Shown: positions 53,115-61,437, counted from the stretch's first letter. The stretch: 64,000 bases of DNA from Solibacillus sp. FSL K6-1523 (GCF_038005225.1 NZ_JBBOSU010000001.1:1228001-1292000), one strand, 5' to 3'. Notes: generated from the letters alone by a model not told the origin. Numbers and translations are program-made.

Positions 53115-53354
53115 TCACATCCCAATTACTTTTCTTAATTTTTTTAATCGTTTTTCTCCAATAAGAGCCTCTGCTTTTTTTAATTCAGCAGCAGGAATCC
53201 CAGAGAAAAGCCAGGTAAATGAAGCATTTTGAAAGATGAGTCGTAGCTGCCTGATTTCTTCAATTGAAAATTTTAAGTCCTCTTTTTTAGCAAATTTCCG
53301 TAGTTCATGATCATCCATATGTTGAAGATTCTCAAACCATTCTAATTTATTCAT
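53115..53354 (-). CDS. Small hypothetical protein (weakly DUF2624-like)
   Basis: ATG 53354 lies 9 nt after AAAGGA. The 79-residue helical protein contains MDDHELRKFAKKEDLKFSIEEI, a pattern of Glu-Leu-x-x-x-Ala-Lys then a hydrophobic-Ser-x-x-Glu that recalls YqfT/DUF2624, the protein encoded next to nfo in several Bacillus genomes. The match is weak and the strand is opposite to the neighbouring znu genes. The basic C-terminus ends EKRLKKLRKVIG. No membrane segment. Function unknown. Confidence 0.55.
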   Translation of the reverse strand: MNKLEWFENLQHMDDHELRKFAKKEDLKFSIEEIRQLRLIFQNASFTWLFSGIPAAELKKAEALIGEKRLKKLRKVIGM

Positions 53355-53462
53355 AACATGCATTCCTTTCAAGTTTATTTTCGTTCAGTAGAAGTCCCTT
53401 ACTACTGAAGTGGTACGGTGAATATGGTTTTCGTAATTTTTCAGAGGGTGTTTCAAAACGCA

Positions 53463-53494
53463 CTGGACGCAATTACGCCGGGGCGCAATTGATA
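53463..53494. repeat. Dispersed palindromic repeat, copy 1
   Basis: CTGGACGCAATTACGCC then GGGGCGCAATTGATAT. The arms CAATTACGCC and GGCGCAATTG form a near-perfect palindrome with a 2-base spacer. The same element is at 63137-63171. It abuts the -35 box of the znu promoter. Confidence 0.8.
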
Positions 53495-53497
53495 TAC

Positions 53498-53558
53498 TTT
53501 ACATCTGATGGAAAATAAATTATACTAACATCTTGTAAATCGTAATGATTTTGAATTA
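53498..53558 (+). promoter_or_regulatory. znu promoter with Zur box
   Basis: The -35 TTTACA (53498-53503) and -10 TATACT (53521-53526) are 17 bp apart. Ten bases further, 53536-53558 has TAAATCGTAAT-G-ATTTTGAATTA, in which the left half of the Bacillus Zur box is perfect and 8 of 11 positions of the right half match. Zinc-loaded Zur should block this promoter. Confidence 0.85.
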
Positions 53559-53574
53559 GAAAGAAGCGAAGAAA

Positions 53575-54321
53575 ATGAAAAAACCTTTAATCGAACTAAA
53601 AAATGTGTCGTTTCAATATGAATATACGCAAGTGTTAAAAAATATTTCATTGCGCGTGGAAGAAGGAGATTTCCTAGCATTACTTGGTCAAAATGGCTCG
53701 GGAAAATCGACCTTATTAAAATTGATATTGGGATTATTAAAGCCGATGACAGGCGAAATTGAGTTATTTGGTGAAAATGCGAATCAATTTAAACATCGTG
53801 AAAGGATTGGCTATGTTTCACAGAAATCCAACGCGTTTAATTCAGGATTTCCAGCAACTGTACAAGAAGTTGTGAAAAGTGGTTTAGCGAAAAAAACTGG
53901 ATTATTTAAAAGTTTACCGAAAAATGCAGATGAACTTGTGTCTCGTGCATTAGCCGATGTCGGAATGGAATCATTTGCGAAACGAAACATTGGGCAACTA
54001 TCGGGTGGCCAACAGCAGCGGGTATTTATTGCACGTGCACTTGTAGCGCAGCCAAAGTTGTTAATTTTGGATGAGCCAACCGTTGGGATTGATCATGAAA
54101 ACGTGCAGGCATTTTATGATATGCTCGCACATTTAAATGTTCAACACCAAATGACAATGATTTTAGTTACACATGATGTAGATATTGTGTCAGACCGTAT
54201 CAGCCATGTTGCTTGTTTAAATCAAACGATTCATTTCCATGGTTATAAAAATGATTTTGATACGCTTTCGCAAGAGCAGATTGATGCATGGTATGGTCAT
54301 TCAGTGCGAAAGATTCATTAA
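53575..54321 (+). CDS. znuC: Zinc ABC transporter ATPase
   Basis: The 248-residue ATPase has Walker A GQNGSGKST (about 37-45), Q-loop GYVSQKSNAFNSGFPATVQEVV typical of metal ABC transporters, signature LSGGQQQRVFIARALV, Walker B LLILDEPTVGID and the H-loop VTHDVD. Gene order with an ABC-3 permease and Zur shows it is the zinc importer. No binding-protein gene is present here; it must lie elsewhere. The ribosome site is modest (GAAGCGAAG). Confidence 0.93.
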   Translation: MKKPLIELKNVSFQYEYTQVLKNISLRVEEGDFLALLGQNGSGKSTLLKLILGLLKPMTGEIELFGENANQFKHRERIGYVSQKSNAFNSGFPATVQEVVKSGLAKKTGLFKSLPKNADELVSRALADVGMESFAKRNIGQLSGGQQQRVFIARALVAQPKLLILDEPTVGIDHENVQAFYDMLAHLNVQHQMTMILVTHDVDIVSDRISHVACLNQTIHFHGYKNDFDTLSQEQIDAWYGHSVRKIH

Positions 54322-54336
54322 GAGGAGCAGGCGTAG

Positions 54337-55203
54337 ATGATTGAAGCAATATTAAACTATGAATTTTTACAAAATGCCTTTTTCTCAGGGCTCATTATTG
54401 GGATTATTGCGCCATTACTTGGGGTATTTATTGTTGTACGAAGGTTATCCCTTATTGCCGATGCACTTTCACATGTAACGCTTGCAGGAATTGCAGGGAG
54501 TCTTTATTTAAGCCAGTCGGTGGCGGCATTTGCGTTATTAAATCCGATTTATTTAGGGATTGTGGCATCGGTAAGTGGATCGATTTTAATTGAGCGCTTG
54601 CGTCGAGTGTATAAACATTACGAGGAGCTTGCCATTCCGATTATTATGTCGGGTGGTATTGGGATAAGCGCGATTTTAATTTCACTAGCGAGCGGCTTTA
54701 ACACTGATTTAATGAGTTATTTATTTGGTTCAGTATCAGCTGTATCGCGACAAGATTTGTATGTCGTTTTGGCAATTGCCATTATTGTAGTGTTATTTTT
54801 ACGCTTATTTTTCAAGGAGTTATTTGTGCTTTCATTTGATGAAGAATATGCAAAAGCGAGTGGTTTACCTGCAAAATGGGTGCACTTATTATTTATGGTA
54901 GTTGTCGCGCTTGTCATTGCGGCAAGCATGCGCATTGTTGGCATATTACTCGTTTCTAGCTTAATGACGTTACCGGTAGCAGCAGCTATGCGATTAGCTC
55001 GTGGCTTTAAAGAAGCGATCATTTACTCGATTATATTCGGTGAACTAGCTGTTATTATTGGACTTGTATCCGCCTTCTATTTAAATTTAGCACCAGGTGG
55101 AACAATTGTTGTCACTTCGATTTTAATTTTATTGTTTGTCATATTGTTGAAAAAGGTAATGTTAAAGATGGCAACTAAAACGAAAGGGGAAGATTTACTG
55201 TGA
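54337..55203 (+). CDS. znuB: Zinc ABC transporter permease
   Basis: The 288-residue membrane protein has eight or nine hydrophobic segments and the ABC-3 family landmarks VFIVVRRLSLIADALSHVTLAGIA near residues 30-53, GFNTDLMSYLFGSVSAVS, and VGILLVSSLMTLPVAAAMRLARGF. It forms the zinc channel with ZnuC. AGAGGAGCAGGCGTAG precedes the ATG. The zur gene overlaps its stop. Confidence 0.93.
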   Translation: MIEAILNYEFLQNAFFSGLIIGIIAPLLGVFIVVRRLSLIADALSHVTLAGIAGSLYLSQSVAAFALLNPIYLGIVASVSGSILIERLRRVYKHYEELAIPIIMSGGIGISAILISLASGFNTDLMSYLFGSVSAVSRQDLYVVLAIAIIVVLFLRLFFKELFVLSFDEEYAKASGLPAKWVHLLFMVVVALVIAASMRIVGILLVSSLMTLPVAAAMRLARGFKEAIIYSIIFGELAVIIGLVSAFYLNLAPGGTIVVTSILILLFVILLKKVMLKMATKTKGEDLL

Positions 55204-55616
55204 ATGAAACGCGCGCGTGGGAAATATTAAAGGACAATGGCTATAAAAAGACAGATAAACGAGCACTAATCTTGGATATGTTTGCAGCTACGGACAAATA
55301 TTTGACTGCCCGTGATTTGTTGTCAGTATTAAAAAAAGACTCCCCAGGGATGAGCTTTGACACAATTTATCGCAACTTAGCAACATTTGTAGAGTTAGAT
55401 ATTTTAGAGGAAACCGAGCTCAATGGCGAACGAAACTTCCGCATGCACTGCGAGTCCGATCACCACCATCATCACTTTATCTGTCGTGACTGTGGCAATG
55501 TAAAGGAGCTTGCGGTATGCCCGATGGAAATGCTCGGTGAAAAGCTCCCAGGTTATGAAGTGGAGGCACATAAGTTTGAGATTTATGGGAAGTGTCCGGA
55601 GTGTCAGGTTGGATGA
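55200..55616 (+). CDS. zur: Fur-family zinc uptake regulator Zur
   Basis: The 138-residue repressor starts at GTG 55200, overlapping the znuB stop. It has a winged helix N-terminus (GYKKTDKRALILDMFAATDKYLTARDLL, MSFDTIYRNLATFVELDILEE). The metal motif HHHHHFICRDCGNVKEL and a second cysteine pair KCPEC give the structural zinc site. Its position behind znuCB and the Zur box upstream of the operon support Zur over Fur or PerR, and predict autoregulation. Confidence 0.92.
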   Translation: MNETRAWEILKDNGYKKTDKRALILDMFAATDKYLTARDLLSVLKKDSPGMSFDTIYRNLATFVELDILEETELNGERNFRMHCESDHHHHHFICRDCGNVKELAVCPMEMLGEKLPGYEVEAHKFEIYGKCPECQVG

Positions 55617-55710
55617 AAGCTCTGTAACCTTGTTAAATAAAGGGGTAAAGTATATTTTATCATACCGTGGTCATTTTATTGATCATAAGCGCCAGTAAAT
55701 CACTCTAAAT

Positions 55711-55757
55711 ATGAAGGTCTTTCATCAATTTATGGAATTGGTGGAAGGCCTTTTTAG
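55711..55757 (+). terminator. Terminator of znuCB-zur
   Basis: ATGAAGGTCTTTC region pairs imperfectly with GGAAGGCCTTTTT across a loop of about 20 bases. Confidence 0.65.
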
Positions 55758-55844
55758 TTAAGGAACACTATTGGGTCTGAACTCGAGTGAGCGTACCCTT
55801 TGAGAAGAATCATTAAGTTTGGTAGCTATATCATCAATGCGAGA

Positions 55845-55872
55845 TTGCCCTATTATTATAGACTGGTATAAT
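55845..55872 (+). promoter_or_regulatory. Promoter of the HEPN-like gene
   Basis: TTGCCC (55845-55850) and TATAAT (55867-55872) are 16 bp apart, about 90 bp before the start codon. The rest of the 55617-55964 spacer holds only the preceding terminator. Confidence 0.65.
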
Positions 55873-55964
55873 GGGGTTATTATTTAATAGTGTTAAAATT
55901 TGGATTGTTACATTAAGGGAAGATCAAGTGAGTGCATAGGGAAAAGAGAAAAGGGGGAAGGGTT

Positions 55965-57278
55965 TTGAGTAAAATAGAAGATTCTACATCAATTACAGAG
56001 CTAAGAACACAAATAAGAGGTATGAAAGAATTGCTGGGCAATAAAACTTTACTTACATCTATGGGAATTACACCGCTTCAAAAAAGTCAACTCTCTAATC
56101 AAGTGAAAAAGATTGAGATGGAATTTACTTCGCTCTTCACTTTACCGGACAATTTTAATGAAACTTTCAAAAATACAGGATGGATTGCTTCCGAGTTTCT
56201 AAGTGTTGAAATTATAAAAAAGAGTATTGAAATTGCAAACGATAAGGGAATTGATGTTGGAGAGGAATTTTTAGCTAGTTATTATACAAATAGAGAAAAA
56301 GTAAAACATTTATGTATACGAGCTAAGAGAAACCTTGGGGATAGGTCGTCATTATTTGAGTTAGCTACTGATGACCACTTCAGTGGGAGATATTATTCAT
56401 GTATACCGCTCTTTTTGATGATAATTGATGGATTTGTTAACGAAGAAGAGGCAACCGGTTTTTTTGCGGAAAGTACAAATTTAATTGCATGGGATTCAGT
56501 TGTAGGTCATGAAACGGGACTAAATGAAGTGTCAAAATTGATGTCGAAAACTAGAAGAAAAACCAATGTTGAAGAAATTAAAATACCTTACAGAAATGGT
56601 ATTTTACACGGGAGGGATTTGAATTATGCAAATTCCTTTGTTTCAAGTAAATTATTAGCCGTAATCTTTTCACTTATGGATTGGGTAAAAGCTAAAAAGA
56701 AAATGAAATCCGGAGAATCGAAAGAGATGTATACAGCCCCTAATTCGGAAGAAATTTCCTCTTCGCTATCGAAGTTGGCTGAAACCAGAGAAAAAATGGG
56801 TCAGCAGAAAGGCGAGATAGATGAATGGAAAAAAAGGGACATTGTAGTCGGTGTTTCAGTCTCGAAGAATGGGAAAGTCGAAGAATATGGGGAAGGTACA
56901 CCAGAAAAATGTTTGATTGAAGTGTTCAAATACATTAATGATAACAACTTTGGCTATTTAGCGGATAGAATATTTTATGATTCGAGACAAATGTCAAAGG
57001 CTAAAAAGGCTAGTGAAATAAAGGAACAGTTTAAAAATATTAGCATAAGTAATTACGAGATACAAGAAATACAGGATGTGGCTCCTGCAGTAACTGTGAT
57101 TAAAGTAAAAATTAATTTGGAGGTCAACGACAAAATCGAGTCTGTAGATGAGGAATTCAGACTTATTTACTCGGATAACGAGCAAAATCCTTTTGTCCGG
57201 GGGGCAACTGGAGGTGAATGGAAGGTGATGGATAATTTTTCTGCACAATGGGAGTTGATACAACTTGGAATAAAGTAG
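55965..57278 (+). CDS. Hypothetical protein with candidate HEPN domain and NTF2-like tail
   Basis: TTG 55965 lies directly downstream of AAAGGGGGAAGGG; the GTG at 55932 precedes that site. The 437-residue protein is soluble. The N-terminal 260 residues are helical with YYSCIPLFLMIIDGFVNE and, near residues 208-216, PYRNGILHG, an R-x4-H motif in the R-N-x-x-x-H-G form seen in many HEPN ribonuclease-type domains. A charged linker (about 255-300) leads to a C-terminal alpha/beta region (about 305-437, ending GGEWKVMDNFSAQWELIQLG) that looks like an NTF2-like fold. It sits alone in an A/T-rich accessory segment. I recognise no named family; HEPN is my inference from the motif. Confidence 0.6.
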   Translation: MSKIEDSTSITELRTQIRGMKELLGNKTLLTSMGITPLQKSQLSNQVKKIEMEFTSLFTLPDNFNETFKNTGWIASEFLSVEIIKKSIEIANDKGIDVGEEFLASYYTNREKVKHLCIRAKRNLGDRSSLFELATDDHFSGRYYSCIPLFLMIIDGFVNEEEATGFFAESTNLIAWDSVVGHETGLNEVSKLMSKTRRKTNVEEIKIPYRNGILHGRDLNYANSFVSSKLLAVIFSLMDWVKAKKKMKSGESKEMYTAPNSEEISSSLSKLAETREKMGQQKGEIDEWKKRDIVVGVSVSKNGKVEEYGEGTPEKCLIEVFKYINDNNFGYLADRIFYDSRQMSKAKKASEIKEQFKNISISNYEIQEIQDVAPAVTVIKVKINLEVNDKIESVDEEFRLIYSDNEQNPFVRGATGGEWKVMDNFSAQWELIQLGIK

Positions 57279-58121
57279 TCCGCCTGGCTAAGCAGAGGAT
57301 AACGATTAATAAAGGCATTGTTTCGTATCATACCTCAAATTCAGTGCCTCACTGTGGATGTCGAGGTGAAGAAAAAATACAGACTCCGGCAATTTGTAAT
57401 GGTAGGAGGGGGAAAAGAAATTAATCCGACACAGATTGAAGGATTAGCATATCAACCAGAAAGGAACATGTACTAGTGGAAAAGCGGGATGAAAGTTAGT
57501 TATCGCAAAACGGTCCGTACAGCGTGTGAATGTTTGAAACTACCTTGTGAAACACGACACCTATACCGAAAATAAACTATGTTCATGTTTGAAAATAGCC
57601 ATTTAGGATGGTTGAGCAATAGTATGAACGTTGATACAAAGGGGTTTTTAATACCTGTTTTATTGTATTTTTAGCGGTGTTAAATGGGCGGCAGCATGAT
57701 GTAATAAACCGCTCGATCTTTTGATATAATGGGATTTATGTAAGGTGGAAGTGTGATGTTAACATAAAGGACTATAATCGAGGCTTCTCATGAGTTGGTT
57801 ATACTTTTGAGAAGTTTTTTCATTCTTCCAGTCCATTGCATCCAGATTCACTTGATGATGTATCGCATTTGTATAATATTCATTTTGTGTAAGTGCATTT
57901 TTAATATTCAATAATCGGACCATATTCTTGAATAAAGATAAAAATAAGTTAGGTTATATTGAATCTTTATATCCAAAATTAAAAGTTCCGATTTAGATAT
58001 TGAATATATGAAACTGTATACTCATACTTAATGAAGATAGTTACTACTAATAATCTAGGTTGTAAATTATAATTTTATAACTTGGACCAACAACCAATAA
58101 AATAACTCGGGGGATAAAATT
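57279..58121. other. Non-coding or degenerate accessory segment
   Basis: An 840-bp stretch without a convincing gene. A short frame from TTG 57318 to TAG 57476 (52 residues, containing VEVKKKYRLRQF and INPTQIEGLAYQP) looks protein-like but has a poor start and no recognised family; it may be a gene remnant. Near the end, an extended -10 and a terminator at 57725-57821 could make a short RNA. The last 300 bp are A/T-rich with nothing I can identify. Confidence 0.45.
57737..57821 (+). ncRNA. Candidate small RNA between extended -10 and terminator
   Basis: TGATATAAT at 57722-57730 is a perfect extended -10 element, though no good -35 is seen. About 50 bases later a strong terminator follows: GGCTTCTCA pairs with TTGAGAAGT, then TTTTTT (57781-57821). 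No reading frame longer than three codons follows the GGTGG ribosome-like site. Expression is unproven. Confidence 0.3.
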
Positions 58122-58610
58122 ATGAAAGAAACGGGAACCCTATACTTTTTCTGCGGAAAAATGGGTGCAGGAAAATCAACTAAATCAAAACAATTGGCTA
58201 TAGAAAAACATGCAGTACTATTATCTGAGGATGAATGGCTGGAATCACTTTATCCTAATCAGATTATATCATTTGAGGATTATCTAAAATTCTCAACGCG
58301 ACTCAAGCCGCTGGTGAAAAAGCATGTCCAAAATATATTAAGTGTTGGTACAAATGTAGTGATGGATTTTCCCGGGAACACTCAAAAGCAACGCAAATGG
58401 TTTTTGGATATAGCGTCAGGGATCAATGCAAACCACCAACTCATTTTCCTTAATTTAAATAATGAGCAATGCTTACGTCAAATTGCACAAAGGCGTAAGG
58501 AACAACCCGAAAGAGCAGCTTTTGACACGGAAGAGACGTTTATTCATGTTACTAAATTTTTTGAAGCACCAGAAGCATCAGAGGGTTTAAATATTTTAGA
58601 GTTAAGTTGA
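58122..58610 (+). CDS. P-loop kinase-like ATP-binding protein
   Basis: The 162-residue protein has Walker A CGKMGAGKSTKSKQLA (about 10-25) near the N-terminus, a conserved LLSEDEWLESLYP segment where a substrate-binding Asp/Glu usually sits in small kinases, and a Walker-B-like VVMDFPGN near 84-91. The C-terminal RRKEQPERAAFDTEETF could be a lid. The layout is that of the AAA_33/zeta-toxin/gluconokinase group of small-molecule kinases; some act in antibiotic resistance or toxin systems, but no partner is next to it. Substrate unknown. Confidence 0.78.
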   Translation: MKETGTLYFFCGKMGAGKSTKSKQLAIEKHAVLLSEDEWLESLYPNQIISFEDYLKFSTRLKPLVKKHVQNILSVGTNVVMDFPGNTQKQRKWFLDIASGINANHQLIFLNLNNEQCLRQIAQRRKEQPERAAFDTEETFIHVTKFFEAPEASEGLNILELS

Positions 58611-58665
58611 AGATAAAAAAGGATTGGTTTTGCTTTTGTAGGAACAAATTAAATATGTACATTGG

Positions 58666-58689
58666 AGGGGCTGTCTAATAAGCCCCTTC
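58666..58689. terminator. Hairpin between convergent genes
   Basis: AGGGGCT pairs with AGCCCCT around GTCTAATA. The T run is broken (TCAATTATTTTC). Confidence 0.55.
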
Positions 58690-58780
58690 AATTATTTTCT
58701 TACGCAATGCCCCTCATCCAATTTAGAGATTAAATGGAACAATAGTTTCATCTATCCCTACCTTAGAATCGACAAAAAAT

Positions 58781-59170
58781 TTATCTCATTTTTAATAATG
58801 GGCGATAAGCATCGATGTTTTTGAACATTAAATAGGTGTTCATAATTAAAATGAAATAGGCACCGAAACCTGTTAATTGCTCTAAGAAAATATGGAAAAC
58901 GACCATATTTACTGAAACAGGCATAAAGATAATTAACGCTAACGGTAAATAACGGTTTGTAATAAATGCGATACCACAAACAATTTTTACTAAAGCTAAA
59001 AACAGAACAAAGTATCCCGTATCTACCAATGCTGTCATATATTGATTTGCTGCTATATTTTCATATTCAATCGGGAATCCACCTAATATAATCATGCCGA
59101 TACCCGATCCAACCATCATGACTCCAAAAATAATTCGAACAATTTTATAAAATAAACTTTGATTTTTCAT
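58781..59170 (-). CDS. DoxX-like four-helix membrane protein
   Basis: The 129-residue protein has four membrane segments (about 10-30, 46-68, 72-92, 98-116), with a short N-terminus KNQSLFYKIVRIIFGVMMVGSGIGM. Size and topology fit the DoxX/DoxD-like superfamily, often linked to redox stress and controlled by MarR-type repressors. A MarR-family gene is divergent, and a perfect 12-bp palindrome lies 49 bp before this start. Function is unknown beyond the family. Confidence 0.72.
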   Translation of the reverse strand: MKNQSLFYKIVRIIFGVMMVGSGIGMIILGGFPIEYENIAANQYMTALVDTGYFVLFLALVKIVCGIAFITNRYLPLALIIFMPVSVNMVVFHIFLEQLTGFGAYFILIMNTYLMFKNIDAYRPLLKMR

Positions 59171-59218
59171 TTCAATATTCCCTTCTTAACTAAAAAAATA
59201 ACTTAGATTACTATATTA

Positions 59219-59230
59219 GTTGCCGGCAAC
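59219..59230. promoter_or_regulatory. Candidate MarR operator
   Basis: GTTGCCGGCAAC is a perfect 12-bp palindrome, a form common in MarR-type operators. A related imperfect palindrome TTGGCAATTGTCAA lies at 59309-59322. Both sit between the divergent DoxX-like and MarR genes. Confidence 0.6.
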
Positions 59231-59458
59231 ATAAAATTATCACAGAAATTTAGATGATGCAACTCAAACGAATTATGATAGAAAACTAAGTTGGTTTTGT
59301 TGTTCCACTTGGCAATTGTCAAACCGGCACGTAGTAGAACGACTTTCAAATGGTGTATTATTATATAATGGTTTAAAAAGCGTATTCTTTGAGAAATCGT
59401 AAAGGATATGTGGAATATCAAAAAGTGGCAATCAATATTTATAAAAGGGGAGCTTTTC

Positions 59459-59926
59459 ATGTCAGAAAACCAATGTTCTAAAACGCTATCTGAAGTTGAT
59501 GGTATTTTCACTGCTTCAGAATTCCCTACTAATTTCGCAATCATCTCACTCGCTCGCCTCCATCGCGCAACAGCAACTGATCTATTACGAAAGGTTGGGT
59601 TATTTCCAGGACAAGAAATGATGCTAATGCAGCTTTGGAAAGAGGATAATCAATCACAAAATGCACTTTGTAAATCATTAGGGATTAATCATTCAACCGT
59701 TGCAAAGTCCGTACGACGATTAGAAGATGTTGGCCTTGTAACGATGAAACGTTCAGATTTGGATAAACGCGTAACACTCGTTTCCCTTACGCAAGCAGGT
59801 ATGGATATAAAAGAGGAAGTTCTAAATGTTTGGAGAACGGTTGAACAAGTCTTCACTGAAAATCTTACAGAAGATGAAAAAACTTTATTTTTGGATTTAA
59901 TGAAAAAGATTTTGAATAAAGGTTAA
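59459..59926 (+). CDS. MarR-family transcriptional regulator
   Basis: ATG 59459 follows AAAAGGGGAGC. The 155-residue protein has the MarR winged helix: LRKVGLFPGQEMMLMQLWKED, the recognition helix NALCKSLGINHSTVAKSVRRLEDVGLV (about 68-94) and the wing KRSDLDKRVTLVSLT. The short N-terminal extension contains one cysteine (NQCSKTL), which could act in redox sensing, though this is speculative. It probably represses itself and the divergent DoxX-like gene through the palindromes between them. Confidence 0.88.
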   Translation: MSENQCSKTLSEVDGIFTASEFPTNFAIISLARLHRATATDLLRKVGLFPGQEMMLMQLWKEDNQSQNALCKSLGINHSTVAKSVRRLEDVGLVTMKRSDLDKRVTLVSLTQAGMDIKEEVLNVWRTVEQVFTENLTEDEKTLFLDLMKKILNKG

Positions 59927-59949
59927 ATATTTACAATATTAATTAATTT

Positions 59950-59994
59950 TGTAGGAGGAAATCTGAAAGTGGATTTTCCCCTACATATTTTTTT
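59950..59994 (+). terminator. Terminator of the MarR gene
   Basis: TGTAGGAGGAAATC pairs with GATTTTCCCCTACA (with mismatches), followed by TATTTTTTT. Confidence 0.8.
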
Positions 59995-60113
59995 GCACAT
60001 TTCTATAACTGGTCAAGGTTACATCCATATTTAGCACAATAATGGATGGTCCTTAGTAAAGAAACCGTGGTAAGATTATGGAAATGTTTTCAAATAGGAA
60101 TGGGGGGAGTTCA

Positions 60114-61001
60114 ATGGAATGGTTAATCCTGCTTGTCGTTTTAATTTGGTTTATATTATTTATACGCAAAAAACGCGCATTTACATTTAGTTTAGCTCCA
60201 CAAGTATTAGATATAAAATCAATTAAAGGATTAAAAAAGCTCAGTGTCGACTTGGAGCAATCCCTTAATAAAGGTTATATGGAAAATGTAGCGGATCGGG
60301 TAAGTAGACAAAATAAGTTAAAGGGAAATGAGTACGGCTGGCGTCTTCTGGATTTGAAACGTTATTTTATTTTGACTTCTCTTTTAAAAGAATCGCCAAT
60401 GTTTAGTGAGAAAGTCGATGAATTATGGCATGAGATGCTTATGTTTACCCGTGAGTATGAGGACTTTTCAAAAAATTATTTAGGGACAACACTTCATCAC
60501 AGTCCGAATGTTAATGTGGAACCAGATCCAAATTTACGTGGTTTTTTTGATTGGATATATGCGGAACTTTTCTACATAAGAAAGGAGAACATTCATCTAT
60601 ATAAAGGCTTTTTCAGATTCCCTGTGCCTCCCAATATTATTGATGAATTTAAAGATTTCCCGGAAAATGAATTAATAGATAAATATTTTAAGAGTGATGC
60701 CAAGAGTATGCCAGTTGTCCTTTCACTGATTGCATCCATGAAAAAAACGGCAAATAGAGTGAAAGACCATGATAAAAATGCCATACGTGCAATGATGAAG
60801 AAAGGGAAAAGTCAGCAAAAATACAACGCAATGCTCATTCCTTTCCTATCTGTTTCCTATTTTCATTATGATGAATTTTATAATTACATGAATGAAAGCA
60901 GCAACGGTTCATCAAGTTGTACGAGTTGCGGGTCTGGAAGCTCTTGTAATAGTTGCTCGTCTGGTAGTTCTTGCTCAAGCTGTGGTGGGGGTGGAGATTA
61001 A
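60114..61001 (+). CDS. GRDP-like protein with N-terminal membrane anchor and Cys/Ser/Gly-rich tail
   Basis: ATG 60114 follows GGGGGGAG; the ATG at 60078 lacks a site. The 295-residue protein starts with one membrane segment (EWLILLVVLIWFILFI) and then a soluble domain. The segment VDELWHEMLMFTREYEDFSK, then LGTTLHHSP (about 100-128), matches the core of the glycine-rich-domain-protein-like family (PF07173), best known from plants and fungi (pattern D-x-x-W-H-x-H/E...Y...H). The last 40 residues repeat S-C-x-S-C-G-S-G with eight cysteines, a form typical of such tails. It may be a tail-anchored metal or surface protein; the role is unknown. It stands alone. Confidence 0.72.
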   Translation: MEWLILLVVLIWFILFIRKKRAFTFSLAPQVLDIKSIKGLKKLSVDLEQSLNKGYMENVADRVSRQNKLKGNEYGWRLLDLKRYFILTSLLKESPMFSEKVDELWHEMLMFTREYEDFSKNYLGTTLHHSPNVNVEPDPNLRGFFDWIYAELFYIRKENIHLYKGFFRFPVPPNIIDEFKDFPENELIDKYFKSDAKSMPVVLSLIASMKKTANRVKDHDKNAIRAMMKKGKSQQKYNAMLIPFLSVSYFHYDEFYNYMNESSNGSSSCTSCGSGSSCNSCSSGSSCSSCGGGGD

Positions 61002-61154
61002 TAACTTCCAATTCAACGCGAATCTACATGAGAATACTCTTTTTTATTGTTTTTTTACAGAAAGGTTAGTCAATCAACAGACGTGTTAAAATAACGTTAT
61101 ACCTAAATACTTATTTGCATGTGAACTTTCGTATGGTACAGTATGTTTATCAAT

Positions 61155-61322
61155 TTAATAAGTTTGCAGGAAAAAGTGCTATAAGCATAAATTGGGAATT
61201 CGGTGTGAATCCGAAGCTATATCCGTAACTGTGAGCGCTGATAAATACTGATGAAAAGAGACTGCTAAAAAGTGGGGATATTTTCACGTGTATGATAAGC
61301 GCAAAGCCAAGACACCAAGCTT
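61155..61322 (+). ncRNA. Cobalamin riboswitch 3 (variant)
   Basis: Elements in order: GTGCTATAAGCAT, AATTGGGAATTCGGTGTGAA, TCCGAAGCTATATCCGTAACTGTGAGCG, CTGATGAAAAGAGACTG and the B12 box variant AAAGCCAAGACACCAAGC. The C-C-C-G-C core is replaced by ATCCGTAACTGTGA, as in the AdoCbl-type subclass. It leads into the adenosyltransferase-like/BtuF-like operon. Confidence 0.9.
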
Positions 61323-61404
61323 TTTCTGATCGTAACAAATACTCTTCGGATTTAAAGAGAATGTGCGGCAGGAATAATCGTAGTTTTCTATTATGATATT
61401 TATG

Positions 61405-61437
61405 ATGCCATCCATTTCCTTGGGTGGCATTTTTTTA
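61405..61437 (+). terminator. Riboswitch-3-linked terminator
   Basis: ATGCCATCCA pairs with TGGGTGGCAT around TTTCCT, followed by TTTTTTATT. It sits between riboswitch 3 and the first gene. Confidence 0.88.

Noticed and set aside
57318-57476. 52-codon frame in the accessory gap as a real gene
   Set aside because: The TTG is only two bases after AAAGG and no family is recognised; kept only as a possible remnant.
58666-58757. IS element end or transposase remnant
   Set aside because: GGGGCTGTCTAA resembles some IS ends, but there is no matching partner end, duplication or transposase frame.
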